From an uncultured Eubacterium sp. (GTDB taxonomy: Bacteria; Bacillota; Clostridia; Oscillospirales; Acutalibacteraceae): 64,000 nucleotides of DNA. The DNA is taken from NCBI GenBank assembly GCA_910583925.1, contig CAJTZJ010000012.1, positions 10,273-74,272 of the forward strand, in the 5' to 3' direction. Below, in pieces: positions 15,906 to 24,082 of this stretch. The notes under the pieces are model-generated. The model was not told the origin of the DNA. It did no database searches and worked only from the letters and a program-made list of their open reading frames with translations. Numbering within the stretch: the first letter of the stretch is position 1; the number at the start of each line of letters is the position of its first letter. A program made the position numbers and the translations under genes.

Positions 15906-16787
15906 TCAGATTTTAGAGGCTTCATAGGCAGCACCAAGCAATCCTGCATTGTTGCCGAGCTTTGTATTTACAATTTTTACCTTTCCGAAGCTGTTCATAA
16001 GCTGCTTATAGATTTTTCTGTCGATCAAATCAATGATGTATTTTTCATTCATAATTCCTCCGCCTAAAACTATCAGGGCAGGGTTGAAGATGTTGATTAA
16101 ACTTTTCAGACCAATTATTATTTCATCAATCCAACTGTCAATAACATGGCGGATTTCAGGATTATTAAAGTTATCTTCCTGAAATATTTCAAAGCCGTTC
16201 ATTTCTTTGCCTGTAACCTTATTTACGGCTCTTATCAGGGAAGAAGCAGAGGCATATTGCTCAAAGCAGCCCTCTCCGCCGCAGGTACATGGTCTGCCGC
16301 CTGCATGTGTAATAATATGTCCGAATTCGCCGGCAGATGAGGATGAACCTTTATAAAGCTTATTATTAAGATAAATTGCTCCTCCAATGCCTGTTCCGAA
16401 GGTTAAGCAAATGAAATCAGATACATCAACGGCTGCTCCGAATTTTGCTTCTCCCATTGCAGCAGCATTAACATCATTTTCTACATAAGTAGGTATTCCT
16501 GTTTTGTTTTCAATAATCTTTTTAACCATCATTCCTGTATAATAAGGAATGTTATCTGTTGAATAAACAACAATGCCGTTAACGGAATCAACCTGACCTG
16601 CTGTGCTTATCGCTACTCTGTCAATATTCTCATAGCTTTCTATAATTTCAATTACCTTGTTTATAATAAACTGACCGCCTTTTTCAGCGTCTGTTGATAT
16701 GGTATGCTTATCCGAAAGGTTGAAATTTTCATCGCAAAGAGCATATTTAATGTTTGTTCCGCCAATGTCAAATGCCAGAATCTTCAT
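15906..16787 (-). CDS. ROK family sugar kinase, glucokinase-like (293 aa)
   Basis: The phosphate-binding motif D-I-G-G-T-N is at residues 6-11. The ROK signature and zinc site follow: E-F-G-H-I, then C-x-C-G-G-x-G-C-F-E. E-N-D-V-N-A-A-A carries the catalytic Asp in the middle. This is the ATP-dependent kinase type acting on glucose or related sugars. No HTH is present, so it is not a ROK repressor. The gene stands alone, converging with the FliB-like gene and diverging from a membrane protein gene. The exact sugar cannot be read. Confidence 0.88.
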   Translation of the reverse strand: MKILAFDIGGTNIKYALCDENFNLSDKHTISTDAEKGGQFIINKVIEIIESYENIDRVAISTAGQVDSVNGIVVYSTDNIPYYTGMMVKKIIENKTGIPTYVENDVNAAAMGEAKFGAAVDVSDFICLTFGTGIGGAIYLNNKLYKGSSSSAGEFGHIITHAGGRPCTCGGEGCFEQYASASSLIRAVNKVTGKEMNGFEIFQEDNFNNPEIRHVIDSWIDEIIIGLKSLINIFNPALIVLGGGIMNEKYIIDLIDRKIYKQLMNSFGKVKIVNTKLGNNAGLLGAAYEASKI

Positions 16788-16918
16788 CTGTTCACTTCCT
16801 ATCCGTCTTTTTGTTAATTATACCAACAATATATGCTAAATTCAATGTATTATTGAAATTTTTTAAATAATATGATATACTAACATAAGTAAATTTGTGT
16901 TGAAAAGGAAAAGAATAT

Positions 16919-17527
16919 ATGTCTGAAGAATTTGAGAAGCTTGACAGTCCTCTCGTTGTTCATAAAGAAACGGATGCTTCATATCTTGAAACCGCTAATA
17001 TTGATGTTGTATCAACAGCTAAGAAAATCGAAGAAAACAAGACAAGTCTGGTTCGTCATCGTTTCAAAAAGAATAAAAAGAAAAGCAAATTGCCTTATTT
17101 CATTTTATTGATTGTTGTAATTGCTTCCGTTTTATGCGGTCTTTATTTTGGCGGTGTTATCGGAAATAAAGAAGAGAATACAACTGAGAAGCCAACCAAT
17201 AAAACTTATGCCGAAATTCCCGAAAACAGATATGAGGGAATTATAACGATTAAAGGAACTTATATTTTCTTTGAGGGTGAAGAGTTAAATGATACAGCCG
17301 AATTAGAGCGCAAATTAAAATATCTTGATACAAACACAACTTTTGTTATTCAGGATGAAGATGCTGACTCTGTGCTGCTTAGTCAGGAAATTATTCCTTT
17401 GCTTGATAAATACGGCGTAAAACATGAGGAGCCGAAATTTATTATATCAAGCGGTCTGAAAAGCAAATATGAAAAAACATCTGATAATACTTCAGCTGCT
17501 TCTGAAAGTACATCCGGTACAAACTGA
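16919..17527 (+). CDS. single-pass membrane protein with ExbD-like outer domain (202 aa)
   Basis: A cytoplasmic N-terminal part ends in a K/R-rich cluster (R-F-K-K-N-K-K-K-S-K). A membrane helix follows at about 60-82, then a short linker and a domain of about 85 residues with the pattern I-x-G-x-Y-I-F-F-E-G-E-E-L-N-D-x-x-E-L-E-x-x-L. This recalls the periplasmic fold of ExbD/TolR, but no ExbB partner is seen, so the likeness is weak. The end is Ser/Thr-rich. An acyltransferase-like gene begins 18 bases after the stop. Confidence 0.5.
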   Translation: MSEEFEKLDSPLVVHKETDASYLETANIDVVSTAKKIEENKTSLVRHRFKKNKKKSKLPYFILLIVVIASVLCGLYFGGVIGNKEENTTEKPTNKTYAEIPENRYEGIITIKGTYIFFEGEELNDTAELERKLKYLDTNTTFVIQDEDADSVLLSQEIIPLLDKYGVKHEEPKFIISSGLKSKYEKTSDNTSAASESTSGTN

Positions 17528-17545
17528 TTATTTTAAAGGACTTTT

Positions 17546-18343
17546 ATGTATTTAGAGCTTATTGAAAAACTTAATTTAGATGATAATCTTACATTGCAAG
17601 TTACTGACCTCATCAATAATAATGAGGTCAGTATTTTGCGTCTTTCCAAGAAATTTGCAAAAAAAAGAACAAGCTGCCTGAAATTTAAAAGTGACTTAAC
17701 AAGGCTTGCCGCCGCCATTATAGCTGCTGAAATAACTTATAAGAAATATAAGGATAAAGGTATTGACGATAAGGTCTTTTTTGACACAATGGCTGATATC
17801 AGAATATGGTGTAAGAATAATCATAACGAGGGTCTTAAAGAATACAACTGGATTAAAAATCATCTTGGTTTTGAGCTTTTTAAAATAGGAAGGCTGCAGT
17901 TTCAGCTTTTTAAATGCAATAATCCTACATTGGATTACAAAAAATTACCTATAAAATACAGAAGCAAGGCAGTTTATATTCATATTCCGCAGGGAGAAAA
18001 GCTTGATTACAATGCTTGTCTTGAATCTATTAACAGTGCAAAGATTTTTCTGAAAGAATATTTCCCTAAATATAAATTTGAATACTTTTTCTGTGAAAGC
18101 TGGCTGCTATATGAAAAAAATAAAGAGTTTATGGATGAAAACAGCAATATTCTGAAATTTCAGACTTTATTTAACATTGCTTATTCTGTTAAAGAAGATA
18201 AGCAGGCGATTGAAAGAATTTTCGGCAAAAAAGAAAGAGATGTTAATTGCTATAAGCAGGAAACATCTCTTCAGAAATCAGCAAAAAAATATATGCAGAA
18301 CGGGGGAAAGCTTGGCATAGGAATCGGATATATCAAAGCCTGA
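17546..18343 (+). CDS. acyltransferase-domain protein of GNAT-like fold (265 aa)
   Basis: The C-terminal half contains the pattern A-V-Y-I-H-I-P-Q-G-E-K-L followed by a helix and F-F-C-E-S-W-L-L (about 145-190). I associate this with the two-domain acyltransferase family (NAT-N plus GNAT C-terminal domain) common in Firmicutes. The substrate is unknown. The gene follows the ExbD-like gene closely. Its last 11 bases overlap the end of rnhA on the other strand. Codons about 20-29 form a perfect 11-bp hairpin at 17603-17632. Confidence 0.6.
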   Translation: MYLELIEKLNLDDNLTLQVTDLINNNEVSILRLSKKFAKKRTSCLKFKSDLTRLAAAIIAAEITYKKYKDKGIDDKVFFDTMADIRIWCKNNHNEGLKEYNWIKNHLGFELFKIGRLQFQLFKCNNPTLDYKKLPIKYRSKAVYIHIPQGEKLDYNACLESINSAKIFLKEYFPKYKFEYFFCESWLLYEKNKEFMDENSNILKFQTLFNIAYSVKEDKQAIERIFGKKERDVNCYKQETSLQKSAKKYMQNGGKLGIGIGYIKA

Positions 18344-18767
18344 GATATTCATTTACGGCAAGTGTATCGCATCGTTCATTATATGGATGGCCGTTATGAC
18401 CTCTTACCCAAACAAATGTAACATTATGAATATCCAAAAGTGCTAAAAGCTTTTCCCATAGGTCAATATTAAGGGCAGGCTTTTTGTCTGCCTTTTTCCA
18501 TCCGTTTTTTTTCCATGAATAAACCCATTCCTTATTTACCGCATCGCACACATATTTTGAATCTGTAGTTAAGGTAACATTACAGGGTTCCTTCAAAGTA
18601 TTCAGTGCCTCAATAACTGCTGTAAGCTCCATTCTGTTATTTGTTGTATCTGCGTCAGCTCCGCTTATTTCCTTTTCTTTAGCTCCATAAACAAGAACAG
18701 CACCCCAGCCGCCTTTACCGGGATTTCCGCTGCATGCACCATCGGTATATATTTCAACATTTTTCAT
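18333..18767 (-). CDS. rnhA: ribonuclease HI (144 aa)
   Basis: It cleaves the RNA strand of RNA-DNA hybrids. The four acidic catalytic positions are visible: Asp8 in Y-T-D-G-A-C-S-G-N-P-G, Glu47 in N-N-R-M-E-L, Asp69 in T-D-S-K-Y-V, and a C-terminal Asp in E-R-C-D-T-L-A. The W-V-R-G-H-N-G-H-P-x-N-E-R loop is typical. The length is normal and the E. coli-type basic handle (K-K-N-G-W-K-K-A-D-K-K) is present. AGGTG precedes the ATG, and a promoter lies at 18789-18817. Confidence 0.95.
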   Translation of the reverse strand: MKNVEIYTDGACSGNPGKGGWGAVLVYGAKEKEISGADADTTNNRMELTAVIEALNTLKEPCNVTLTTDSKYVCDAVNKEWVYSWKKNGWKKADKKPALNIDLWEKLLALLDIHNVTFVWVRGHNGHPYNERCDTLAVNEYLRL

Positions 18768-18788
18768 TTTTTAATCACCTTTCGGAAT

Positions 18789-18817
18789 ATTTTAACATGA
18801 ATTAAGGTAATAATCAA
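18789..18817 (-). promoter_or_regulatory. rnhA promoter
   Basis: On the minus strand: TTGATT, 17-base spacer, TAAAAT, 22 bases before the rnhA start codon. Confidence 0.5.
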
Positions 18818-18821
18818 TATG

Positions 18822-18980
18822 TAGGCAATAAAGAGAAATCCGAATCTGCCTAAATGCAGTATTAAGGCGAATTTAGAACTTTCCTTTGTTGCCTTGCTTG
18901 TGTATTCTGAAACATTTTAACGCAGAGTGAGGGCAAATCAGCCAATTGAAACCACGGTTTGGGTTACTCTCTATTGCCTA
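18822..18980. repeat. 159-bp element with terminal inverted repeats (MITE-like or structured RNA)
   Basis: The ends TAGGCAATA (18822-18830) and TATTGCCTA (18972-18980) are exact inverse copies. The match continues inward for five more pairs (AGAGA-type against TCTCT, one wobble). The outer TA pairs could be a TA target duplication. Inside are smaller hairpins (CTGC/GCAG near 18846, AAACC/GGTTT near 18948). No ORF over 20 codons is seen. This element fills most of the 300-base gap between rnhA and rnjA. Confidence 0.5.
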
Positions 18981-18986
18981 ACTTAC

Positions 18987-19015
18987 TTGACAATTAGTCA
19001 AATATAATATATCAT
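18987..19015 (+). promoter_or_regulatory. rnjA promoter with overlapping operator-like palindrome
   Basis: TTGACA, 17-base spacer, TATCAT. The -35 box is the left arm of the perfect palindrome TTGAC-AATTA-GTCAA (18987-19001). Confidence 0.55.
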
Positions 19016-19067
19016 ATATTTAATTTTTTTAAGAACGGAAAAATCTATTATAAAAGGAGAAAATTTA

Positions 19068-20843
19068 ATGTCAAAACAGAATACACCAAACGATAGAAAC
19101 GCTGCTGGAAAACGGAATTCCAAAAAGCGTTATTATACCTATCGCAAGGTCAATAAAAAGAATTCACTCCGTCCGCCGCAGCCAAAGGAGTCTGTTCGAG
19201 TTGCATTTTTGGGCGGTATGAATGAAATCGGAAAAAATATGACGGTTTACGAATATAAAAACGATATGTTTATTGTAGACTGCGGTCTTGCCTTTCCGGG
19301 AGAAGAGCTTCCGGGTGTAGACCTTGTTATTCCTGATTTCACATATATTGAAAAAAACATCAACAAAATAAGAGGATTAATCATTACACACGGTCATGAG
19401 GACCATATCGGCGGTATTGCGTATCTGCTGAAAAAGGTAAATATTCCTATATACGCAACAAAACTTACTATTGGCTTAATTAAAGGAAAGCTGAAAGAGC
19501 ATAATCTGTTGGACAGTGCAAAGCTTGTTGAAATTAAACCTCACGATAACATCACACTCGGCTCATTTAATATTGAACTGATTCATGTTAACCACTCCAT
19601 TCCCGATGCTGTCGGCCTGGCTATAAGATGTCCGGCAGGCATTCTTATTCACACAGGAGATTTCAAAATTGATACAACTCCCGTAGACGGAGATATGATT
19701 GATTTAACACGATTTGCTGAATACGGAAAAAAGGGCGTTTTGGCTCTTTTTCAGGACTCTACAAATGCTGAGCGTCCCGGCTATACAATGAGCGAAAAAA
19801 CAGTTGGAGAATCCTTTGTTAACCTTTTCCAAAAAGCCGGAAAAAGAAGAATTGTTGTTGCAACCTTTGCTTCTAATATTCATAGAGTTCAGCAGATTAT
19901 TGATGTTGCACAGCAGTCTAAACGAAAGGTTGCCGTTGTGGGACGAAGCCTTGAAAATCTAGTACAGGTTGGGGAAGAACTCGGTTACCTTAATGTACCC
20001 AAAAACATACTTATTAATATTGATAATATAAAAAATTACGAGGATGAAAATCTTGTTATCATAACAACAGGCTCACAGGGCGAGCCTATGAGCGCATTAA
20101 CAAAAATGGCTTATGGAGAGCACAGAAAAGTTGCAGTAACACCGAATGATTATGTTATAATTTCGGCAACACCGATTCCGGGCAATGAAAAAATGGTAGG
20201 CAATGTTGTTAATGAGCTGATGAAGCGTGATATTGAAGTTATTTATGAAAAAATGTATGAGGTTCATGTTTCAGGTCATGCCTGTCAGGAAGAATTAAAG
20301 CTTATGATGGGTATTGTAAAACCCAAATTCTTTATTCCTGTTCACGGCGAACAAAAGCATCTTCAGAAGCACGCTATGCTTGCGCAGTCTATGGGATTTG
20401 CTAAAGACAATATATATGTTGGTCATATCGGTGATTATATTGAAATCTCCGAGGATGGAATTAAAAATCTTGACAGTGTTCCGAGCGGAGAAGTTTATGT
20501 TGACGGTATCGGTGTAGGCGATGTCGGAAATATCGTTCTTAATGACAGAAAACGCCTTTCACAGGATGGTCTGATTATTGTTGTTGCAACAATTAATACT
20601 TTTACAGGTATGATAGAAAGCGGTCCGGATATTGTCAGCCGTGGATTTGTTTATGTTCGTGAAAACGAGAATTTGATGAATTCGGCTCGTGATCTGGCTT
20701 GCAGAATTATTGATGAAACCTATGACAAAAAATATCATGACTGGAATGCGGTTAAAACTAAGCTTCGTGATGAGATTTCTCATCTTATGTACGAAAAAAC
20801 CAAGCGCAGCCCAATGATATTGCCTGTTCTTATGGAAATATAG
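19068..20843 (+). CDS. rnjA: ribonuclease J (591 aa)
   Basis: A metallo-beta-lactamase/beta-CASP nuclease for mRNA decay and rRNA maturation in Firmicutes. The zinc-binding motif H-G-H-E-D-H-I-G-G lies near residue 107. I-H-T-G-D-F-K and S-G-H-A (beta-CASP) follow, with G-S-Q-G-E-P in the middle and a C-terminal domain. A basic Lys/Arg-rich leader of about 40 residues precedes the catalytic domain. AAAGGAGA sits before the start. It leads a run with rplI, dnaB and tilS separated by short gaps. Confidence 0.95.
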   Translation: MSKQNTPNDRNAAGKRNSKKRYYTYRKVNKKNSLRPPQPKESVRVAFLGGMNEIGKNMTVYEYKNDMFIVDCGLAFPGEELPGVDLVIPDFTYIEKNINKIRGLIITHGHEDHIGGIAYLLKKVNIPIYATKLTIGLIKGKLKEHNLLDSAKLVEIKPHDNITLGSFNIELIHVNHSIPDAVGLAIRCPAGILIHTGDFKIDTTPVDGDMIDLTRFAEYGKKGVLALFQDSTNAERPGYTMSEKTVGESFVNLFQKAGKRRIVVATFASNIHRVQQIIDVAQQSKRKVAVVGRSLENLVQVGEELGYLNVPKNILINIDNIKNYEDENLVIITTGSQGEPMSALTKMAYGEHRKVAVTPNDYVIISATPIPGNEKMVGNVVNELMKRDIEVIYEKMYEVHVSGHACQEELKLMMGIVKPKFFIPVHGEQKHLQKHAMLAQSMGFAKDNIYVGHIGDYIEISEDGIKNLDSVPSGEVYVDGIGVGDVGNIVLNDRKRLSQDGLIIVVATINTFTGMIESGPDIVSRGFVYVRENENLMNSARDLACRIIDETYDKKYHDWNAVKTKLRDEISHLMYEKTKRSPMILPVLMEI

Positions 20844-20855
20844 GAGGATGAATTT

Positions 20856-21299
20856 ATGAAAGTAATATTAAAAGCAGATGTTAAAAGCCTTGGTAAAAAA
20901 GGTGAGCTTGTTACCGCTTCAGATGGATATGCTAGAAATTTCCTTTTTCCAAAGGGATTGGCTGTTGAAGCAAATGCAGCTGCAATGAATGATTTTAATA
21001 ATAAAGAAAATGCAAAAAAATTCCACAAACAAGAAGAAATTAAGGCTGCTAAGGCTGATGCAGATAGGCTTGAGGGTAAAACCTTTAAACTTACTGCAAA
21101 GGCAGGCGCAAACGGAAAGCTTTTTGGCTCTGTTAATGCAAAGGATGTTGCAGCCGAAATAAAAAAAGAGCTGGGAATTGAAATTGATAAACGCAAAATC
21201 TCTATGGATGATATCAAGCAATTCGGCACTGCCGTTGCAGAGGTTAAGGTTTATCAGGGGATAACGGCAAAAATTTATGTTCAGGTTACTGAAGTGTAA
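20856..21299 (+). CDS. rplI: ribosomal protein bL9 (147 aa)
   Basis: The N-terminal L9 signature G-K-K-G-E-L-V-T-A-S-D-G-Y-A-R-N-F-L-F-P spans about 14-33. A Lys/Ala-rich connecting helix and a C-terminal RNA-binding domain (L-F-G-S-V-N-A-K-D) follow. It stabilises the L1 stalk region of 23S rRNA. GGAGG precedes the start. It sits 12 bases after rnjA and just before dnaB, the usual rplI-dnaB neighbourhood. Confidence 0.97.
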   Translation: MKVILKADVKSLGKKGELVTASDGYARNFLFPKGLAVEANAAAMNDFNNKENAKKFHKQEEIKAAKADADRLEGKTFKLTAKAGANGKLFGSVNAKDVAAEIKKELGIEIDKRKISMDDIKQFGTAVAEVKVYQGITAKIYVQVTEV

Positions 21300-21336
21300 T
21301 AAATTTTTTTCAAATAAATTTTAAGGATGTATCAAA

Positions 21337-22710
21337 ATGCCTGAAAATAATAACAGTTCAAATCAATCTTTACTTCCTTACAATCTGGATGCGGAGCAAT
21401 CTGTTTTAGGCTCAATTCTGATTGAGCCTGATTGTATGGAGCTTATTATTGATAAAATTAAAGCAGAATATTTTTATCTCCCTCAGAATCAGAAGATTTT
21501 CAGTTCTATGGTAACTATGTATGCAGGCTCAAAAGCAAAGATTGATCCTGTTGTTATTGCTGATATGCTTGTAAAAGAAGGTCTTTATGATGATGCCGGC
21601 GGAAGAGAATATCTTTTAACATTAAGAGACAGCGTTCCGTCCACTGCCAATATTGAGGCATACGCCAAAATTGTTGAGGAGCAGTATTATTTAAGAACGC
21701 TTATAACTGTTTCTAATAAAATTATAAGTGATGCTCAAAGCGGTGAAACCGATGTTAATGATCTTCTTGCTTCAGCGGAGCAACAGATTTATGATATCAG
21801 CAGAGGCAAGGAAATAAGCGGTCCGAAGAAAATTTCCGATGTTATTATTAATGATGTTTATGATAATCTTTATAAGATTACAGGCGAGGATAAGGATCAA
21901 TACAAGGGTGTATCTACAGGCTTTTCAACGCTTGATAAATACATAACAGGTCTTAATAAATCAGACTTCATTCTTATCGGCGCCCGTCCTGCTATGGGTA
22001 AAACCTCTTTTGCTCTTAATCTGGCACAGAATGTAACGATGTATGCGAAAAAAAAATGTATATTCTTCAGTCTTGAGATGTCCAAAAAGCAGCTTGCAGA
22101 CAGACTGCTTGCTTCCTTTGCAGGTATCCCCAGCCAAAAGCTGTTAACAGGGGAGCTTGATAAGGATGAATGGGCTAGGCTTGGCAATGCTGCGGGTGCA
22201 TTCAATGATGTTGAGCTTTATCTTGATGATACTGCCTCAATAACAGTACCGGAAATCAAATCAAGAGTTATGCGTTTAAAAAATGTTGATATAATTATTA
22301 TTGACTATTTGAGCCTTATTCAGGCTGCAACAAAAAGAGATAACAGAGCGCAGGAGGTTTCCGAAATCACAAGGCATTTGAAGATGCTTGCAAAAGATCT
22401 TATGATTCCTGTTGTTTGCTGTGCACAGTTAAACCGTGGAACGGAAGGCAGAGGAAAAAGTCATAAGCCCCAGCTTTCTGATTTGAGAGAATCAGGATCA
22501 ATTGAGCAGGATGCCGATATTGTAATGTTTCTTTATCGTGAGGAATACTATAAAGGCGAGCTTGATGAGGAAAAGCAGGAGGATGTTGATATTTCTAAAA
22601 CAGAGCTTATTGTTGCAAAAAACCGTCACGGTCCTACAGGCTCGATTGAAATGACATTTGATAAAGAATTTACCAGGTTCAGAACGATAGATAAGCAATA
22701 TGAAAACTAA
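21337..22710 (+). CDS. dnaB: replicative DNA helicase DnaB (457 aa)
   Basis: The N-terminal primase-interaction domain starts P-Y-N-L-D-A-E-Q-S-V-L-G-S-I-L. The RecA-like domain has Walker A G-A-R-P-A-M-G-K-T-S at about 213-222 and Walker B I-I-I-I-D-Y-L-S-L near 323. The C-terminal motifs L-S-D-L-R-E-S-G-S-I-E-Q-D-A-D and K-N-R-H-G-P-T-G are conserved. It is the hexameric fork helicase. AAGGATG precedes the start. The end overlaps tilS by 11 bases. Confidence 0.97.
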   Translation: MPENNNSSNQSLLPYNLDAEQSVLGSILIEPDCMELIIDKIKAEYFYLPQNQKIFSSMVTMYAGSKAKIDPVVIADMLVKEGLYDDAGGREYLLTLRDSVPSTANIEAYAKIVEEQYYLRTLITVSNKIISDAQSGETDVNDLLASAEQQIYDISRGKEISGPKKISDVIINDVYDNLYKITGEDKDQYKGVSTGFSTLDKYITGLNKSDFILIGARPAMGKTSFALNLAQNVTMYAKKKCIFFSLEMSKKQLADRLLASFAGIPSQKLLTGELDKDEWARLGNAAGAFNDVELYLDDTASITVPEIKSRVMRLKNVDIIIIDYLSLIQAATKRDNRAQEVSEITRHLKMLAKDLMIPVVCCAQLNRGTEGRGKSHKPQLSDLRESGSIEQDADIVMFLYREEYYKGELDEEKQEDVDISKTELIVAKNRHGPTGSIEMTFDKEFTRFRTIDKQYEN

Positions 22711-24016
22711 TTTATTTGATAAAATTTATACAGAAAATTTTATTAGTAAAAATGATGTTATTTTGATTGCACTTTCCGGCGGCGCAGATTCTATCTTTCT
22801 TGCTGAATATTTCAAATCCATAAAAGATGAATATTCTTTAACACTTAAGGCTGCTCATATTGAGCATGGTATAAGAGGGCAGGAAAGCTTGGATGATTGC
22901 TGCTTTGTAGAGAAATACTGCAAAGAAAACAACATAGAATGCTTTACGCTTCATATAAATGCCTCTGCCGAAGCAAAAAGAGCCGGATTGAGTGTAGAAG
23001 AATACAGCAGAAATAAGAGATATGAATTTTTCAATTCAATACCCTGTGATAAAATCGCAACCGCTCATACTTTATCCGATAATATTGAAACGCTTGTTTT
23101 TCGTCTTGTAAGGGGTACATCCGTAAAAGGTTTGTGCGGTATTCCGTCTTTTAGAGAAAAAATTATAAGACCGCTTTTAAATTTAACAGGCGAAGAAATC
23201 AGAAATTATCTTGATGGAGGCAATATTCGCTATTGTGTTGATTCTACAAACAGCAGTAATGAATACAGCAGAAATCATATCAGAAACCGGATTGTTCCGC
23301 TTTTTACTAAGCTGAATGAAAGCTATGAAACAGCCTTTGAAAGGCTGTTTGTCAGCTTAAACGAAGATAATAATTTTATTGAATCGGAAGCTGATAAATG
23401 CTTTGACAGAGTGTATAACAATGATATGATAAATATCGGAATTCTGAATAGCTATCATATTTCAATCATAAAGAGAGTTATTATTAAGTATTTTTTAAAA
23501 AATAATATCTCTTTGGATGAATATAAAATCAATGAAATTCTAAATTTGCTGTATCATTCGGGAAAGATACAGGTAAGCGGCAATGTTTATGCCGTTTCAA
23601 ATAAAAATTTTTTAAGAATAGCAGATTTTGATAAAAAAAAGATAAATATTGAATATTTCTTTACAAAAGAAATATTAAGTTATAATAAATTTTTAAATAA
23701 ATGTGAATTCTGCAGTAAAAAGTTTGATTTTTGCTGTGACTGTGATAAAATAATTGGCAGTGTTGCAATTCGCTCAAGGCAAAGCGGAGATAGAATTTCT
23801 CCTGCGGGCAGGGCATGCACTAAATCACTAAAAAAGCTTTTTAACGAGCTGGAAATCCCTGTTGAAATCAGAGATCGTATCCCTGTTATAACAGATGACA
23901 ATGGTATTATCGGCATTTACGGATACTGTGTTGATGAAAGAGTTAAAATAACTGATTCAACCAAAAATGTAATGGTTATAAATGTTGATATTCCGAATAA
24001 TTTTAATGCAAAGTAA
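22700..24016 (+). CDS. tilS: tRNA(Ile)-lysidine synthase (438 aa)
   Basis: It adds lysine to C34 of the CAU isoleucine tRNA so that AUA is read correctly. The PP-loop S-G-G-A-D-S is at residues 26-31, followed by H-I-E-H-G-I-R-G and S-V-E-E-Y-S-R-N-K-R-Y. The C-terminal domain has I-R-S-R-Q-S-G-D-R-I-S-P and V-E-I-R-D-R-I-P-V-I. The gene starts inside the end of dnaB. In many Firmicutes an hpt gene lies between tilS and ftsH; here it is missing. Confidence 0.93.
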   Translation: MKTNLFDKIYTENFISKNDVILIALSGGADSIFLAEYFKSIKDEYSLTLKAAHIEHGIRGQESLDDCCFVEKYCKENNIECFTLHINASAEAKRAGLSVEEYSRNKRYEFFNSIPCDKIATAHTLSDNIETLVFRLVRGTSVKGLCGIPSFREKIIRPLLNLTGEEIRNYLDGGNIRYCVDSTNSSNEYSRNHIRNRIVPLFTKLNESYETAFERLFVSLNEDNNFIESEADKCFDRVYNNDMINIGILNSYHISIIKRVIIKYFLKNNISLDEYKINEILNLLYHSGKIQVSGNVYAVSNKNFLRIADFDKKKINIEYFFTKEILSYNKFLNKCEFCSKKFDFCCDCDKIIGSVAIRSRQSGDRISPAGRACTKSLKKLFNELEIPVEIRDRIPVITDDNGIIGIYGYCVDERVKITDSTKNVMVINVDIPNNFNAK

Positions 24017-24082
24017 GGGCAATTCAATGCATTAAGCTATTATCCAATATGCTTGGTTTGCCTGTACGGAGGATAATCTTTA

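Noticed and set aside
17533..17718. Minus-strand frame opposite the acyltransferase gene
   Set aside because: No ribosome-binding site, and the plus-strand frame continues through it with typical codon use.
18822..18980. 6S RNA or SRP RNA
   Set aside because: The closing stem is suggestive, but I could not find conserved motifs of either, so it is only listed as an element with inverted ends.
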